From Pseudomonas marginalis (GTDB lineage Bacteria > Pseudomonadota > Gammaproteobacteria > Pseudomonadales > Pseudomonadaceae), in NCBI RefSeq assembly GCF_900105325.1, contig NZ_FNSU01000003.1:2232001-2296000 (forward strand): a stretch of DNA of 64,000 nt, given 5' to 3'. The translations under genes and the position numbers were made by a program. Below, one piece after another: positions 1 through 7,819 of this stretch. Position 1 is the first letter of the stretch. The number at the start of each line of letters is the position of its first letter. The notes beneath the pieces were generated by a model. That model was given only the letters and a program-made list of their open reading frames with translations, did not search any database and had not been told where the DNA came from.

Positions 1-2
1 AT

Positions 3-353
3 GTGGGCCGGCACAGCTATGGCGAGCACGGCACCAACGTCGAGGCTACCAGTGGCATCGACGGGCGCGAGAACACCGCAATCCTGATCAATCGCGAAGG
101 TTCTCACCCAGCCGCCGACGCGGCATCTGCCTACACCCGCGACGGGCACAACGATTTCTATCTGCCCTCCTCTGGCGAACTGCATCACGGCTACCTGTAC
201 CTGCCTGAATCGTTCGAGAAGGACTGGTACATCAGCAGCACGCAGCGCTCCGCCTACGGCGCCTACTTCATGGACTTTGAAGATGGCTGGCTCAACGACA
301 ACGTCATGCTCAGCGAGCGGCTCGCGCGCCCTGTCCGCAGATTCCTTCAGTAA
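3..353 (+). CDS. DUF1566-like phage/island protein, 3' part
   Basis: The frame is open to the left edge, so this is probably the C-terminal part of a longer gene; the GTG at position 3 is not convincing as a start. The residues resemble the C-terminal DUF1566-type domain of phage-encoded and secreted proteins: FYLPSSGEL, then DWYISSTQRS, then a terminal RPVRRF. Such proteins often sit near the integrase end of pseudomonad prophages. Function is unknown. It lies on the same strand as the excisionase and integrase downstream. Confidence 0.55.
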   Translation: MGRHSYGEHGTNVEATSGIDGRENTAILINREGSHPAADAASAYTRDGHNDFYLPSSGELHHGYLYLPESFEKDWYISSTQRSAYGAYFMDFEDGWLNDNVMLSERLARPVRRFLQ

Positions 354-401
354 TTCATTCCTTCAATTGCTTCTGCGGCTTCGGCCGCACCGGATATCAG
401 C

Positions 402-467
402 ATGAAGATCATGATTTTTTTCGCCCAACTACTGATCGTTGGCCTGGCTAGCGCAGGCAAGAGGTAG
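402..467 (+). CDS. possible 21-residue hydrophobic peptide
   Basis: ATG-initiated short frame (starts MKIMIFFAQLLIVGL, ends GKR) with one hydrophobic stretch. It ends 4 bp before the next ATG. No family is recognised, and it may be chance coding between island genes. Confidence 0.2.
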   Translation: MKIMIFFAQLLIVGLASAGKR

Positions 468-471
468 AGCC

Positions 472-645
472 ATGCTCCAGACAATCCAGCTGACGCTAAT
501 CGTCGTACTGCTCGTAAGGATTCTGGTGGTGTCCGAAGATCCGCCTGATGTAGCCGATTGCGTTCCAGTGATCGAGAAGCAAACCGCCGCAGGCTCAGCG
601 ACTAGCTCACTGCATATTCAGAATGATGAGAGGTTCCTGCTATGA
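472..645 (+). CDS. small hydrophobic-N-terminus protein of the island
   Basis: 57 residues if read from ATG 472, which follows a GAGG-type ribosome site. A TTG at 439 would extend it but has no ribosome site. Residues 5-20 (IQLTLIVVLLVRILVV) form one hydrophobic segment; the rest is polar. The stop overlaps the next start (ATGA at 642-645), which suggests translational coupling. It is unrecognised and probably an island accessory gene. Confidence 0.4.
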   Translation: MLQTIQLTLIVVLLVRILVVSEDPPDVADCVPVIEKQTAAGSATSSLHIQNDERFLL

Positions 646-809
646 ACCGCCGCAACGGTACCAAGGGCCAGCGCCTGATCGAGCTGTTCAACGCCCTGCA
701 GCGCCGAGAAACCACCTTCGGGCAGATCTACGCAATGTCGGCGTCGTGCGGTATCGACGCGCGGCGGGTGCTGGCTGATCACTTCCGCGGGAATTCAAAC
801 GATGGGTAA
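642..809 (+). CDS. 55-residue basic protein of the island
   Basis: Begins at ATG 642, overlapping the preceding stop by ATGA, and ends at TAA 807-809. The protein is short and basic (MNRRNGTKGQRLIELFNALQ...) with helix-like content, and could be a small DNA-binding or regulatory phage protein. It is followed directly by the palindromic cluster at 816-858. No family recognised. Confidence 0.45.
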   Translation: MNRRNGTKGQRLIELFNALQRRETTFGQIYAMSASCGIDARRVLADHFRGNSNDG

Positions 810-815
810 GGGAAA

Positions 816-858
816 TGTCGCGACACGGTTCGCGAACAACGAAAACGTGTCGCGACAC
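816..858. promoter_or_regulatory. cluster of three CGCG-centred palindromes upstream of xis/int
   Basis: TGTCGCGACA at 816-825, GTTCGCGAAC at 828-837 and GTGTCGCGACAC at 847-858 are three perfect palindromes within 43 bp, ending 14 bp before the excisionase start. They look like multiple operators for a phage-type repressor or Xis/Cox-like protein controlling xis-int. The binding protein is not identified. Confidence 0.5.
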
Positions 859-872
859 TCGAGGAAATACAT

Positions 873-1085
873 ATGCGAAAAGAGCTCATCAAAATCAGCG
901 AATTCCAGCGACGGCGCTGGGGTGAAAACGGCACCCCGCCCTGCTCCCAGGCAATTCGCAATCATATCCGCAACGGTCTGGTGCCTGGCGAGCAGATCGG
1001 GAAGCTTTGGTACGTTGACTGGATCGCCTTCACCCGCTCGGACGGCAACGACCTGGTGGCGATGGTATTGAAAGGAGCTGCATGA
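873..1085 (+). CDS. xis: excisionase-like protein
   Basis: 70-residue basic protein with the layout of the short excisionase-like proteins that precede integrases in pseudomonad islands: an N-terminal helix (MRKELIKISEFQRRRW), a turn and a recognition-helix-like segment (CSQAIRNHIRNGLVPGEQIGKLWYVDW). Such proteins bend DNA at the att site and bias the integrase toward excision. The stop TGA 1083-1085 overlaps the integrase ATG at 1082, so the two are probably translationally coupled. The start follows the palindrome cluster. The functional call rests on size, layout and position. Confidence 0.65.
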   Translation: MRKELIKISEFQRRRWGENGTPPCSQAIRNHIRNGLVPGEQIGKLWYVDWIAFTRSDGNDLVAMVLKGAA

Positions 1086-2197
1086 TGGCACCCCGGCCGC
1101 GGAACAAGGCGAATAAGAGCCTCCCGCAGAACCTATACTTCGATGCGAGACGGTCGACATACCGCTACCGTCGGCCGACCGATGGGAAGTGGTTCCAGTT
1201 CGGCGGCGATCGCATCAAAGCGATCGATGCCGCCAAACAACTGAACCTGGAGTTCATGCGTGGCGCTGACCTGGTCGGCGCCGTGCTCTCTGCGTCGTCG
1301 GAATCGTTCGCCACATTCCTCGATACCTACGAGCGTGACGTACTCCCCCCGCGCGAGCTTGCAAAAGGGACCCTGGGCCTTTATGCCGTGCACTTCCGAC
1401 GTTTCCGGAAGCAGTTTGAGGGCAAAGCGGTCGACCAGATCACTATCCGCATGATCGCGGAGATGCTGGACGTCATTACGCCGCGCTCCGCGAACCAATC
1501 TCGGGCACTGCTGATCGACATTTTCAACCACGCAGCCGCCAAAGGTCTTTGCCCTGACAACCCAGCAGCCAGCACCATCAACAGGATCGAGAAGAAACAG
1601 CGTAAACGGCACACCGTCGAAGGGTTGAAGGCAATCAGGGATAAGTCGCCAGCCTGGCTACAGAATGCAATTGACCTGGCACTGATCACCGCCCAGCGTC
1701 GCACAGACATCCTGGACATGCGCTTTGATGGGGTCAGGGAAGGTTTTCTCTACGTCGTGCAGAAGAAGACGGCCAAGGCTACCGACGCGGCCTGGATTCG
1801 ATTCAGGGTTACGCCCGAGCTGCAGGCTGTCATTAGCCGATGCCGAGACGATGTTGTGTCGCCGTACCTGGTGCACCGCAAGCCGGATCGACTGAAACAG
1901 AAGCAGGCACAGACGAAGGACCACTGGACGAAGGTTGAGGAGCGGTATTTGACGCGAGCATTCAAGGAGGCCAGGGAGGCTGCGAACTGCTACGCGGGGT
2001 GGAAGGAAGAAGAGATGCCGGGCTTCCACGAGGTACGAGCGCTGTCGCTGCACCTGTACAAGAAAGCCGGGAAGGATGGGCAGAAGATTGCAGGTCATGC
2101 GAGCGAGGGAATGACCAAGAACTACCAGCGAGACCACGAGGAAATCATCTGGTCCGAGGCGATTCCGGACCTGAATATCAGCGAAATCACCGGGTAG
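1082..2197 (+). CDS. int: tyrosine-recombinase integrase of the island
   Basis: 371 residues, the usual size of lambda-type integrases. The N-terminus (about 1-60) is an arm-type DNA-binding region, about 70-165 is the core-binding SAM-like domain, and the rest is the catalytic domain. Catalytic residues are visible: R206 in ITAQRR, H316 and R319 in HEVR, H339 in GHAS, and nucleophile Y348 in KNYQRD. It catalyses integration and excision of the element. It reads toward tRNA-Pro and stops about 90 bp from the tRNA 3' end, the typical arrangement for a tRNA-targeting integrase. ATG 1085 is an equally possible start. Confidence 0.92.
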   Translation: MMAPRPRNKANKSLPQNLYFDARRSTYRYRRPTDGKWFQFGGDRIKAIDAAKQLNLEFMRGADLVGAVLSASSESFATFLDTYERDVLPPRELAKGTLGLYAVHFRRFRKQFEGKAVDQITIRMIAEMLDVITPRSANQSRALLIDIFNHAAAKGLCPDNPAASTINRIEKKQRKRHTVEGLKAIRDKSPAWLQNAIDLALITAQRRTDILDMRFDGVREGFLYVVQKKTAKATDAAWIRFRVTPELQAVISRCRDDVVSPYLVHRKPDRLKQKQAQTKDHWTKVEERYLTRAFKEAREAANCYAGWKEEEMPGFHEVRALSLHLYKKAGKDGQKIAGHASEGMTKNYQRDHEEIIWSEAIPDLNISEITG

Positions 2198-2227
2198 TTT
2201 TGCGCCAGTTTTGCGCGGGTTTTGCGC
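2197..2227. repeat. three GTTTTGCGC direct repeats at 11-bp spacing
   Basis: GTTTTGCGC occurs at 2197-2205, 2208-2216 and 2219-2227, one copy per helical turn. The array starts on the last base of the integrase stop codon and lies between int and the tRNA-Pro attachment target. Position and phasing fit arm-type binding sites for the integrase or accessory sites for the excisionase; this role is inferred. Confidence 0.5.
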
Positions 2228-2237
2228 AGGCACAAAA

Positions 2238-2260
2238 AAGCCGATCTATATGATCGGCTT
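2238..2260 (-). terminator. intrinsic terminator after tRNA-Pro
   Basis: Perfect 9-bp inverted repeat AAGCCGATC/GATCGGCTT around a 5-nt loop. On the minus strand the stem is followed by a run of six T. It lies 26 bp beyond the 3' end of tRNA-Pro. Confidence 0.75.
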
Positions 2261-2286
2261 AAGTGTCTGATTTAAATCAGGAATAA

Positions 2287-2363
2287 TGGTCGGGACGGAG
2301 TGATTCGAACACTCGACCCCTAGCACCCCATGCTAGTGCGCTACCGGACTGCGCTACGCCCCG
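2287..2363 (-). tRNA. tRNA-Pro(GGG)
   Basis: 77 nt with encoded CCA. The acceptor stem CGGGGCG pairs with CGTCCCG, and the anticodon stem CTAGC/GCTAG encloses loop ATGGGGT with anticodon GGG. Its 3' end faces the integrase, so the T-arm and acceptor end are the likely attachment site; the gene has been left intact by integration. The second att copy would be outside the window. Confidence 0.95.
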
Positions 2364-2453
2364 ACTAGGCGTGTTACTGGGTTCGCTTCGCAACGAAGCG
2401 ATCAGGAATATACCGCAAGCTTTTGAAATGTGGAAGTATTTTAAAAGCCTGAA

Positions 2454-2810
2454 TCATTTTTTCAAAACCACCAGCACATCTTCCAGTTCGGAGATCATCT
2501 GGCGGATCAGTTGCTTGTACTGGGTGGTGTCGTCTTTGGCTTCATCACCGGACATACGCTGGCGCGCGCCGCTGATGGTGAACCCCTGGTCATACAGCAA
2601 CGCACGGATCTGTCGGATCATCAGCACATCCTGGCGCTGATAATACCGACGGTTCCCAGTGCGTTTGACAGGGTTGAGTTGAGGAAACTCCTGCTCCCAA
2701 TAGCGCAGCACGTGCGGTTTTACCGCACAGAGCTCGCTGACTTCACCAATGGTGAAGTAGCGTTTGCCTGGGATGACGGGTAGCTCGTCGTTATGACTTG
2801 GTTCCAGCAT
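2454..2810 (-). CDS. MerR-family transcriptional regulator next to ihfA
   Basis: 118 residues from ATG 2810, chosen over an in-frame TTG at 2819 because GAGG sits just upstream of the ATG. The N-terminal winged helix-turn-helix of MerR proteins is clear (RYFTIGEVSELCAVKPHVLRYWEQEF, then RTGNRRYYQRQDV), followed by a short C-terminal dimerisation helix. There is no metal-binding Cys cluster, so a metal-sensing role is unlikely. It overlaps the end of ihfA by 20 bp and is probably co-transcribed with it. This small regulator is a constant neighbour of ihfA in pseudomonads; its targets are not evident from the sequence. Confidence 0.88.
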   Translation of the reverse strand: MLEPSHNDELPVIPGKRYFTIGEVSELCAVKPHVLRYWEQEFPQLNPVKRTGNRRYYQRQDVLMIRQIRALLYDQGFTISGARQRMSGDEAKDDTTQYKQLIRQMISELEDVLVVLKK

Positions 2811-3093
2811 AAGCCTCAACTCGGGCCTTCAACTTCTGCCCTGGACGAAAGGTGACCACACGGCGAGCCGTGATCGGGATTTCTTCTCCCGTTTTTGGAT
2901 TGCGGCCAGGCCGCTGGCGTTTGTCCCGCAGATCAAAATTGCCGAAACCGGACAATTTGACCTGTTCGTTGTCTTCCAGAGCGTGTCTGATCTCTTCAAA
3001 AAACAGCTCGACCAATTCCTTGGCCTCGCGCTTGTTCAGACCCAACTCTTCGTACAGACGTTCCGCCATCTCAGCTTTCGTCAAAGCCCCCAT
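2791..3093 (-). CDS. ihfA: integration host factor alpha subunit
   Basis: 100 residues, the normal size for this HU/IHF-family DNA-bending protein. Family features include the GALTKAEMAERLYEELGLNKREAKELVE N-terminal helices (quoted in parts: GALTKAEMAERL, NKREAKELVE) and the beta-arm segment RPGRNPKTGEEIPI with the intercalating proline. With IhfB it forms the heterodimer that bends DNA at sigma54 promoters, att sites and the nucleoid. It starts 3 bp after the pheT stop, as in the conserved pheST-ihfA operon. Confidence 0.97.
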   Translation of the reverse strand: MGALTKAEMAERLYEELGLNKREAKELVELFFEEIRHALEDNEQVKLSGFGNFDLRDKRQRPGRNPKTGEEIPITARRVVTFRPGQKLKARVEAYAGTKS

Positions 3094-3096
3094 ACG

Positions 3097-5475
3097 TCAC
3101 TTCCTTAACGTGGCGTTTAACCTTTGTTCGAGCGAGGTGAGGATATTTTGTGTCGTGGTATTCACCTCATCGTCATTAAGAGTGCGCGATGGATGCTGCC
3201 AGGTCAAGCCAACTGCAAGGCTTTTTCTATGCGGATCAATGCCTTTACCCTGATAGACGTCAAATAGCCTGAGGTCTGTCAGCCATTCCCCTGCATTTTC
3301 ACGGATTACATCCAGAACGGCAGTAGCGGCGACTTCACGATCGGCGATCAGGGCCAGGTCGCGACGCACTTCAGGGAAGCGCGACAACTCGCTGAATTTA
3401 GGCATCTTGCCCGAGGCCACTTCGGCCAGGACCAGCTCGAAGACGAAGACCGGGCGGTCGAGCCCAAGGGTTTTCGACAGTTCCGGGTGGATGGCCCCGA
3501 TGAAGCCCACCAGACGACCTTCGCGCTCGATACGCGCAGTCTGACCAGGGTGCAACGCCGGGTGGTTGCCTGGCACAAATGTGAAGTCGTCCAGTGCACC
3601 GGCAAAGCCCAGTACCGCTTCCACGTCCGCTTTAACGTCGAAGAAGTCCACGGCATCCCGGCCTTGCGCCCAGCCTTCCGGCAAGCGACTGCCGCAAACA
3701 ACGCCGGCCAGCATTGGCTCTTGCTTCAGGCCGTCGAGTTGCCCGACAAACCGCAGGCCGCTTTCGAACATGCGCACGCGGTCTCGCTGACGGTTCAGGT
3801 TATGGGAAAGGGCTTTCACCAGGCCCGGCCACAGGGATGAACGCATGGCGGCCATGTCGTTGGAGATCGGATTGGCCAGCAACAGCGGCTCGACGCCCGG
3901 GTTGAACAGTTCGAACTGCTTCGGATCGATGAAGCTGTAGGTCACCGCTTCCTGATAGCCACGGGCAACCAGCAGACGGCGCAGCTCAGGCAGGTGCGCA
4001 CGCGCTTCTGCCTTGGGTTGCGGTGCCAGGCGCGCTTGCGGGTAACGAACCGGCAGGCGGTTGTAACCGTACAGGCGAGCCAACTCTTCGATCAGATCGA
4101 CTTCCAGGCTGATATCGAAGCGATGGCTTGGCACGTCAACATGCCACTGCCCTTCCCCACCCGCAGAAATGTTCAACCCGAGGGCCGACAACAATTGCTC
4201 GATTTCAGCCGGAGCGATGACCAGGCCAAGCATTTGCTCGACACTTTTGGCGCGCAGGGTGATCGGCGCAACGGACGGCAGATACTGTTCACTGACAGTC
4301 TCAGTGATCGGGCCGGCTTCGCCACCGGTGATTTCCAGCAGCAGGCCAGTGGCGCGCTCCATGGCTTCGCGGGCGAGTTTCCAGTCCACCCCGCGCTCAT
4401 AGCGATGTGAGGCATCGGTGTGCAGGCCGTAGGAGCGGGCCTTGCCAGCGATGGCAATCTGGTCGAAGAACGCGCTTTCAAGGAATACATCGCGCGTGGT
4501 CGCGGACACACCGCTGTGCTCGCCCCCCATCACACCGGCAATCGCCAGGGCGCGGGAATGGTCAGCGATCACCAGGGTGTCGGCGCGCAGGCTGACTTCC
4601 TGGCCGTCGAGCAATACAAGCTTCTCGCCTTCTTCGGCCATGCGCACACGGATGCCGCCATTGATTTCGGCGAGATCGAAAGCGTGCAGCGGCTGGCCCA
4701 GCTCAAGCATCACGTAGTTGGTGATGTCGACGGCAGCGTCGATGCTACGCACGTCGGCGCGGCGCAGACGCTCAACCATCCACAACGGGGTTGGCTTGGA
4801 CAGGTCAACGTTGCGGATCACGCGCCCCAGGTAGCGTGGGCAGGCGTTTGGTGCCAGTACTTCGATCGGACGCACTTCATCGTGGACCGCAGCCACTGCG
4901 GCAACCACTGGACGAGTGACTGGCGCGTTGTACAACGCGCCCACTTCACGTGCCAGGCCGGCCAGGGACAGGCAGTCGCCACGGTTCGGGGTCAGGTCGA
5001 CCTCGATACTGGCGTCTTCCAGCTCCAGGTAGACACGAATGTCCTGGCCCACAGGTGCATCGGCCGGCAGCTCCATCAGGCCATCATTGCCCTCGCCTAC
5101 TTGCAACTCCGCCTGGGAGCACAGCATGCCGTTGGACTCGACACCGCGTAGCTTGGCTTTCTTGATCTTGAAGTCGCCCGGCAGTTCGGCGCCGATCATG
5201 GCGAACGGGATCTTCAGGCCGGGGCGCACGTTAGGCGCTCCGCACACGACCTGGAAGGTTTCCGTGCCATTGCTGACCTGGCACACACGCAATTTGTCGG
5301 CATCGGGGTGTTGCTCGGTGCTCAGCACCTCACCCACGACTACGCCACTGAAAACACCGGCGGCCGGCGTAACGCTATCGACCTCAAGACCGGCCATCGA
5401 CAGACGCGCAACCAGCGCGTCGCGATCTACCTGCGGGCTTACCCAGCCGCGCAGCCATTGTTCACTGAATTTCAT
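3097..5475 (-). CDS. pheT: phenylalanine-tRNA ligase beta subunit
   Basis: 792 residues, full length. Domains in order: an N-terminal tRNA-binding EMAP/OB-like domain (about 40-150; VVVGEVLSTEQHPDADKLRVC), the B3/B4 editing domain (about 210-380), B5, the catalytic-like core and the C-terminal ferredoxin-fold anticodon-binding domain (about 700-792; FPEVRRDLALIAD). With PheS it forms the (alpha-beta)2 enzyme that charges tRNA-Phe; beta supplies editing of mischarged Tyr. It follows pheS by 26 bp. Confidence 0.97.
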   Translation of the reverse strand: MKFSEQWLRGWVSPQVDRDALVARLSMAGLEVDSVTPAAGVFSGVVVGEVLSTEQHPDADKLRVCQVSNGTETFQVVCGAPNVRPGLKIPFAMIGAELPGDFKIKKAKLRGVESNGMLCSQAELQVGEGNDGLMELPADAPVGQDIRVYLELEDASIEVDLTPNRGDCLSLAGLAREVGALYNAPVTRPVVAAVAAVHDEVRPIEVLAPNACPRYLGRVIRNVDLSKPTPLWMVERLRRADVRSIDAAVDITNYVMLELGQPLHAFDLAEINGGIRVRMAEEGEKLVLLDGQEVSLRADTLVIADHSRALAIAGVMGGEHSGVSATTRDVFLESAFFDQIAIAGKARSYGLHTDASHRYERGVDWKLAREAMERATGLLLEITGGEAGPITETVSEQYLPSVAPITLRAKSVEQMLGLVIAPAEIEQLLSALGLNISAGGEGQWHVDVPSHRFDISLEVDLIEELARLYGYNRLPVRYPQARLAPQPKAEARAHLPELRRLLVARGYQEAVTYSFIDPKQFELFNPGVEPLLLANPISNDMAAMRSSLWPGLVKALSHNLNRQRDRVRMFESGLRFVGQLDGLKQEPMLAGVVCGSRLPEGWAQGRDAVDFFDVKADVEAVLGFAGALDDFTFVPGNHPALHPGQTARIEREGRLVGFIGAIHPELSKTLGLDRPVFVFELVLAEVASGKMPKFSELSRFPEVRRDLALIADREVAATAVLDVIRENAGEWLTDLRLFDVYQGKGIDPHRKSLAVGLTWQHPSRTLNDDEVNTTTQNILTSLEQRLNATLRK

Positions 5476-5501
5476 CCTGCTCTCCTAAAGATTCGTTACG
5501 A

Positions 5502-6518
5502 CTAGCGAAATTGCGCGAGGAACCGCAAGTCGTTGTCGAAGAACAGACGCAAGTCGTTCACGCCGTAACGCAGCATGGCCAGACGCTCAACGCCCATGCC
5601 GAAAGCAAAGCCCGAAAACTCTTCCGGATCGATCCCGGACATGCGCAGCACATTGGGGTGAACCATGCCGCAGCCCATCACTTCCAGCCAGCCAGTCTGC
5701 TTGCAGACGCGGCAGCCTTTACCGCTGCACATCACGCATTCCATGTCGACTTCTGCGGATGGCTCGGTGAACGGGAAGAATGATGGACGGAAACGCACCG
5801 CCAGCTCTTTCTCGAAGAACACTCGCAGGAACTCTTCGATGGTGCCCTTGAGGTCGGCGAAGTTGATGTCGCGATCAACCAGCAGGCCTTCGACCTGGTG
5901 GAACATCGGCGAGTGGGTGATATCGGAGTCGCTGCGGTACACACGGCCTGGGCAGACAATGCGGATCGGCGGCTTGTTCGCTTCCATGGTGCGGACCTGT
6001 ACCGGGGAGGTATGGGTGCGCAACAGCATGTTTGCATTGAAATAGAAGGTGTCGTGCATCGACCGGGCCGGGTGATGGCCTGGGATGTTGAGCGCCTCGA
6101 AGTTGTGATAGTCGTCTTCGACCTCAGGGCCTTCGGCAATGCCGTAGCCGATATGGGTGAAGAACTGCTCGATACGTTCCAGAGTCCGGGTGATCGGATG
6201 CAGACCGCCCGAGGCCTGGCCACGACCAGGCAGGGTTACATCAATGGACTCGGCGGCGAGTTTGGCTGCGAGATCGGCCTCCTCCATGGTCGCCTTGCGC
6301 GCATTGAGCACCTCTGTGACACGCTCCTTGGCAACGTTGATCAGCGCGCCGAATTGCGGGCGCTCTTCAGCCGGCAAATTTCCCAGGGTCTTCATCACCT
6401 GAGTCAATTCACCCTTTTTGCCAAGGTAGTGAACCCGGATTTGCTCCAGGGCATTGATATCTTCAGCGCTTTGCACAGCCTCAAGAGCTTGAGCGACGAG
6501 CGCGTCCAGGTTTTCCAT
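5502..6518 (-). CDS. pheS: phenylalanine-tRNA ligase alpha subunit
   Basis: 338 residues, standard length. It has the N-terminal coiled coil (about 1-90), then the class II catalytic core with motif 2 (GRVYRSDSDITHSPMFHQ) and motif 3 (FGMGVERLAMLRYG). It activates Phe and transfers it to tRNA-Phe with PheT. A terminator-like hairpin lies just upstream of the start, suggesting attenuation as known for enterobacterial pheST. Confidence 0.97.
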   Translation of the reverse strand: MENLDALVAQALEAVQSAEDINALEQIRVHYLGKKGELTQVMKTLGNLPAEERPQFGALINVAKERVTEVLNARKATMEEADLAAKLAAESIDVTLPGRGQASGGLHPITRTLERIEQFFTHIGYGIAEGPEVEDDYHNFEALNIPGHHPARSMHDTFYFNANMLLRTHTSPVQVRTMEANKPPIRIVCPGRVYRSDSDITHSPMFHQVEGLLVDRDINFADLKGTIEEFLRVFFEKELAVRFRPSFFPFTEPSAEVDMECVMCSGKGCRVCKQTGWLEVMGCGMVHPNVLRMSGIDPEEFSGFAFGMGVERLAMLRYGVNDLRLFFDNDLRFLAQFR

Positions 6519-6540
6519 GTACAGACTCCAGATACAAAAT

Positions 6541-6568
6541 AGGGGAAGAGCTTGAAGGCTCTTCCCCT
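6541..6568 (-). terminator. attenuator/terminator hairpin in the rplT-pheS gap
   Basis: Perfect 11-bp stem AGGGGAAGAGC/GCTCTTCCCCT with a 6-nt loop, followed on the minus strand by ATTTTGT and then by the pheS ribosome site. A second weaker hairpin (stem around CCTGGGCT/AGCCCAAGG, about 6586-6611) precedes it. Together they could end the rplT transcript or act as a pheST attenuator. No separate Phe-rich leader peptide with its own stop was found. Confidence 0.65.
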
Positions 6569-6627
6569 ATTTATGACGTTTACCACCTTGGGCTACAGGC
6601 GCAGCCCAGGGTGACTGTCGGGGGTAC

Positions 6628-6984
6628 TTAAGCCAAGGTGGCTTTAGCTTTCTCGACAATCGCAGCAAACACCGCTTTTTCGTTCACGGCCAGTTCAGCC
6701 AGAACCTTACGGTCGATTTCGATGGACGCTTTTTTCAGGCCAGCGATGAAACGGCTGTAAGACAGACCGTTAACACGTGCACCAGCGTTGATACGAGCGA
6801 TCCACAGAGCGCGGAACTGACGTTTTTTCTGACGACGGTCGCGGTAGGCGTATTGGCCTGCCTTGATTACCGCTTGCTTGGCAACACGGAATACGCGTGA
6901 ACGCGCGCCGTAGTAGCCTTTAGCGAGTTTCAGAATTTTTTTGTGACGTTTACGGGCAATGACGCCACGCTTTACACGAGCCAT
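6628..6984 (-). CDS. rplT: 50S ribosomal protein L20
   Basis: 118 residues, exact family length, with the very basic N-terminal extension (MARVKRGVIARKRHKKILKL) that threads into 23S rRNA and the globular C-terminus (LSYSRFIAGLKKA). L20 is needed early in 50S assembly and in many bacteria represses the infC-rpmI-rplT operon. It lies 29 bp after rpmI. Confidence 0.98.
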   Translation of the reverse strand: MARVKRGVIARKRHKKILKLAKGYYGARSRVFRVAKQAVIKAGQYAYRDRRQKKRQFRALWIARINAGARVNGLSYSRFIAGLKKASIEIDRKVLAELAVNEKAVFAAIVEKAKATLA

Positions 6985-7013
6985 GAGTTACTTCCTCTAT
7001 TCTTGATCCAAAA

Positions 7014-7208
7014 TTAACGAAGGCGCAGCATGCGCTCGACTTTTGCCACGTCAGACGGATGCAGCAAGCTGCTACCGCGCAGTTGACGCTTACGCTTGGT
7101 CGACATTTTGGTCAGGATGTGGCTCTTGAAAGCGTGCTTGTGCTTGATACCGTTAGCAGTTTTCAGAAACCGCTTAGCAGCACCACTTTTAGTCTTCATC
7201 TTTGGCAT
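7014..7208 (-). CDS. rpmI: 50S ribosomal protein L35
   Basis: 64 residues, standard length, with the family signature MPKMKTKSGAAKRF near the start. Very basic. It sits between infC and rplT as in nearly all proteobacteria, 60 bp after infC. Confidence 0.98.
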   Translation of the reverse strand: MPKMKTKSGAAKRFLKTANGIKHKHAFKSHILTKMSTKRKRQLRGSSLLHPSDVAKVERMLRLR

Positions 7209-7268
7209 GTTCGGATACTCCGCATTCAGTTGATAAACATAATCAGAAGGCCTGCCGTGCCCTGTTGA

Positions 7269-7817
7269 TTACTTCTTCTTTTTCGGGGCGATGACCATGA
7301 TCAGCTGGCGTCCTTCCATCTTAGGATGCTGTTCGACCGAACCGTACTCGAGCAGGTCAGCTTCAACCCGCTTGAGGAGTTCCATCCCCAGCTCCTGGTG
7401 GGCCATCTCACGGCCGCGGAATCGCAAGGATACCTTGGCCCTGTCCCCATCACTCAGGAAACGTACCAGGTTGCGCAGTTTTACCTGGTAATCCCCTTCC
7501 TCCGTCCCTGGACGAAACTTGATTTCTTTTACTTGAATCTGCTTCTGGTTCTTCTTCGCCGCGGCAACCTGCTTCTTCTTTTCGAAGATCGACTTGCCGT
7601 AGTCCATCACCCGGCAAACGGGTGGGATTGCATCGGCGGAGATTTCCACCAGGTCCAACTTGGACTCTTCTGCAATACGAAGCGCTTCATCAATCGAGAC
7701 GATGCCAATCTGCTCGCCGTCAGCGCCAATTAACCGAACCTCGCGTGCCGAGATATTCTCGTTGATCGGGGCTTTCGGTGCAGCTCGTTTATCTTGTCTC
7801 ATTTCACGCTTAATAAT
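7269..7817 (-). CDS. infC: translation initiation factor IF-3, probable AUU start
   Basis: About 182 residues. The N domain (PINENISAREVRLIGADGEQIG), lysine-rich linker (FEKKKQVAAAKKNQKQ) and C domain (VKEIKFRPGTEEGDY) are complete. IF-3 binds 30S, prevents 50S joining and checks start-codon pairing. The first ATG (7802) gives 177 residues and has no ribosome site, but three ATT codons lie just upstream in frame; ATT 7817 sits 5 nt after GGAG. I place the start there: AUU initiation is the known basis of IF-3 self-repression. ATT 7814 or 7820 are alternatives. The ribosome site overlaps the end of thrS. Confidence 0.93.
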   Translation of the reverse strand: MIKREMRQDKRAAPKAPINENISAREVRLIGADGEQIGIVSIDEALRIAEESKLDLVEISADAIPPVCRVMDYGKSIFEKKKQVAAAKKNQKQIQVKEIKFRPGTEEGDYQVKLRNLVRFLSDGDRAKVSLRFRGREMAHQELGMELLKRVEADLLEYGSVEQHPKMEGRQLIMVIAPKKKK

Positions 7818-7819
7818 AA

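Noticed and set aside
802..1071. 89-codon frame overlapping the excisionase gene
   Set aside because: It overlaps the better-supported frame 873-1085, which is coupled to int and has excisionase-like composition.
2384..2400. CGCTTCG/CGAAGCG hairpin as a merR terminator
   Set aside because: No T run on either strand, and the position close to tRNA-Pro makes the role unclear; not listed as a feature.
6404..6586. Phe-containing leader peptide for pheST
   Set aside because: The GTG frame has Phe codons inside the hairpin, but no stop before it enters pheS in another frame, so it does not act like a leader peptide.
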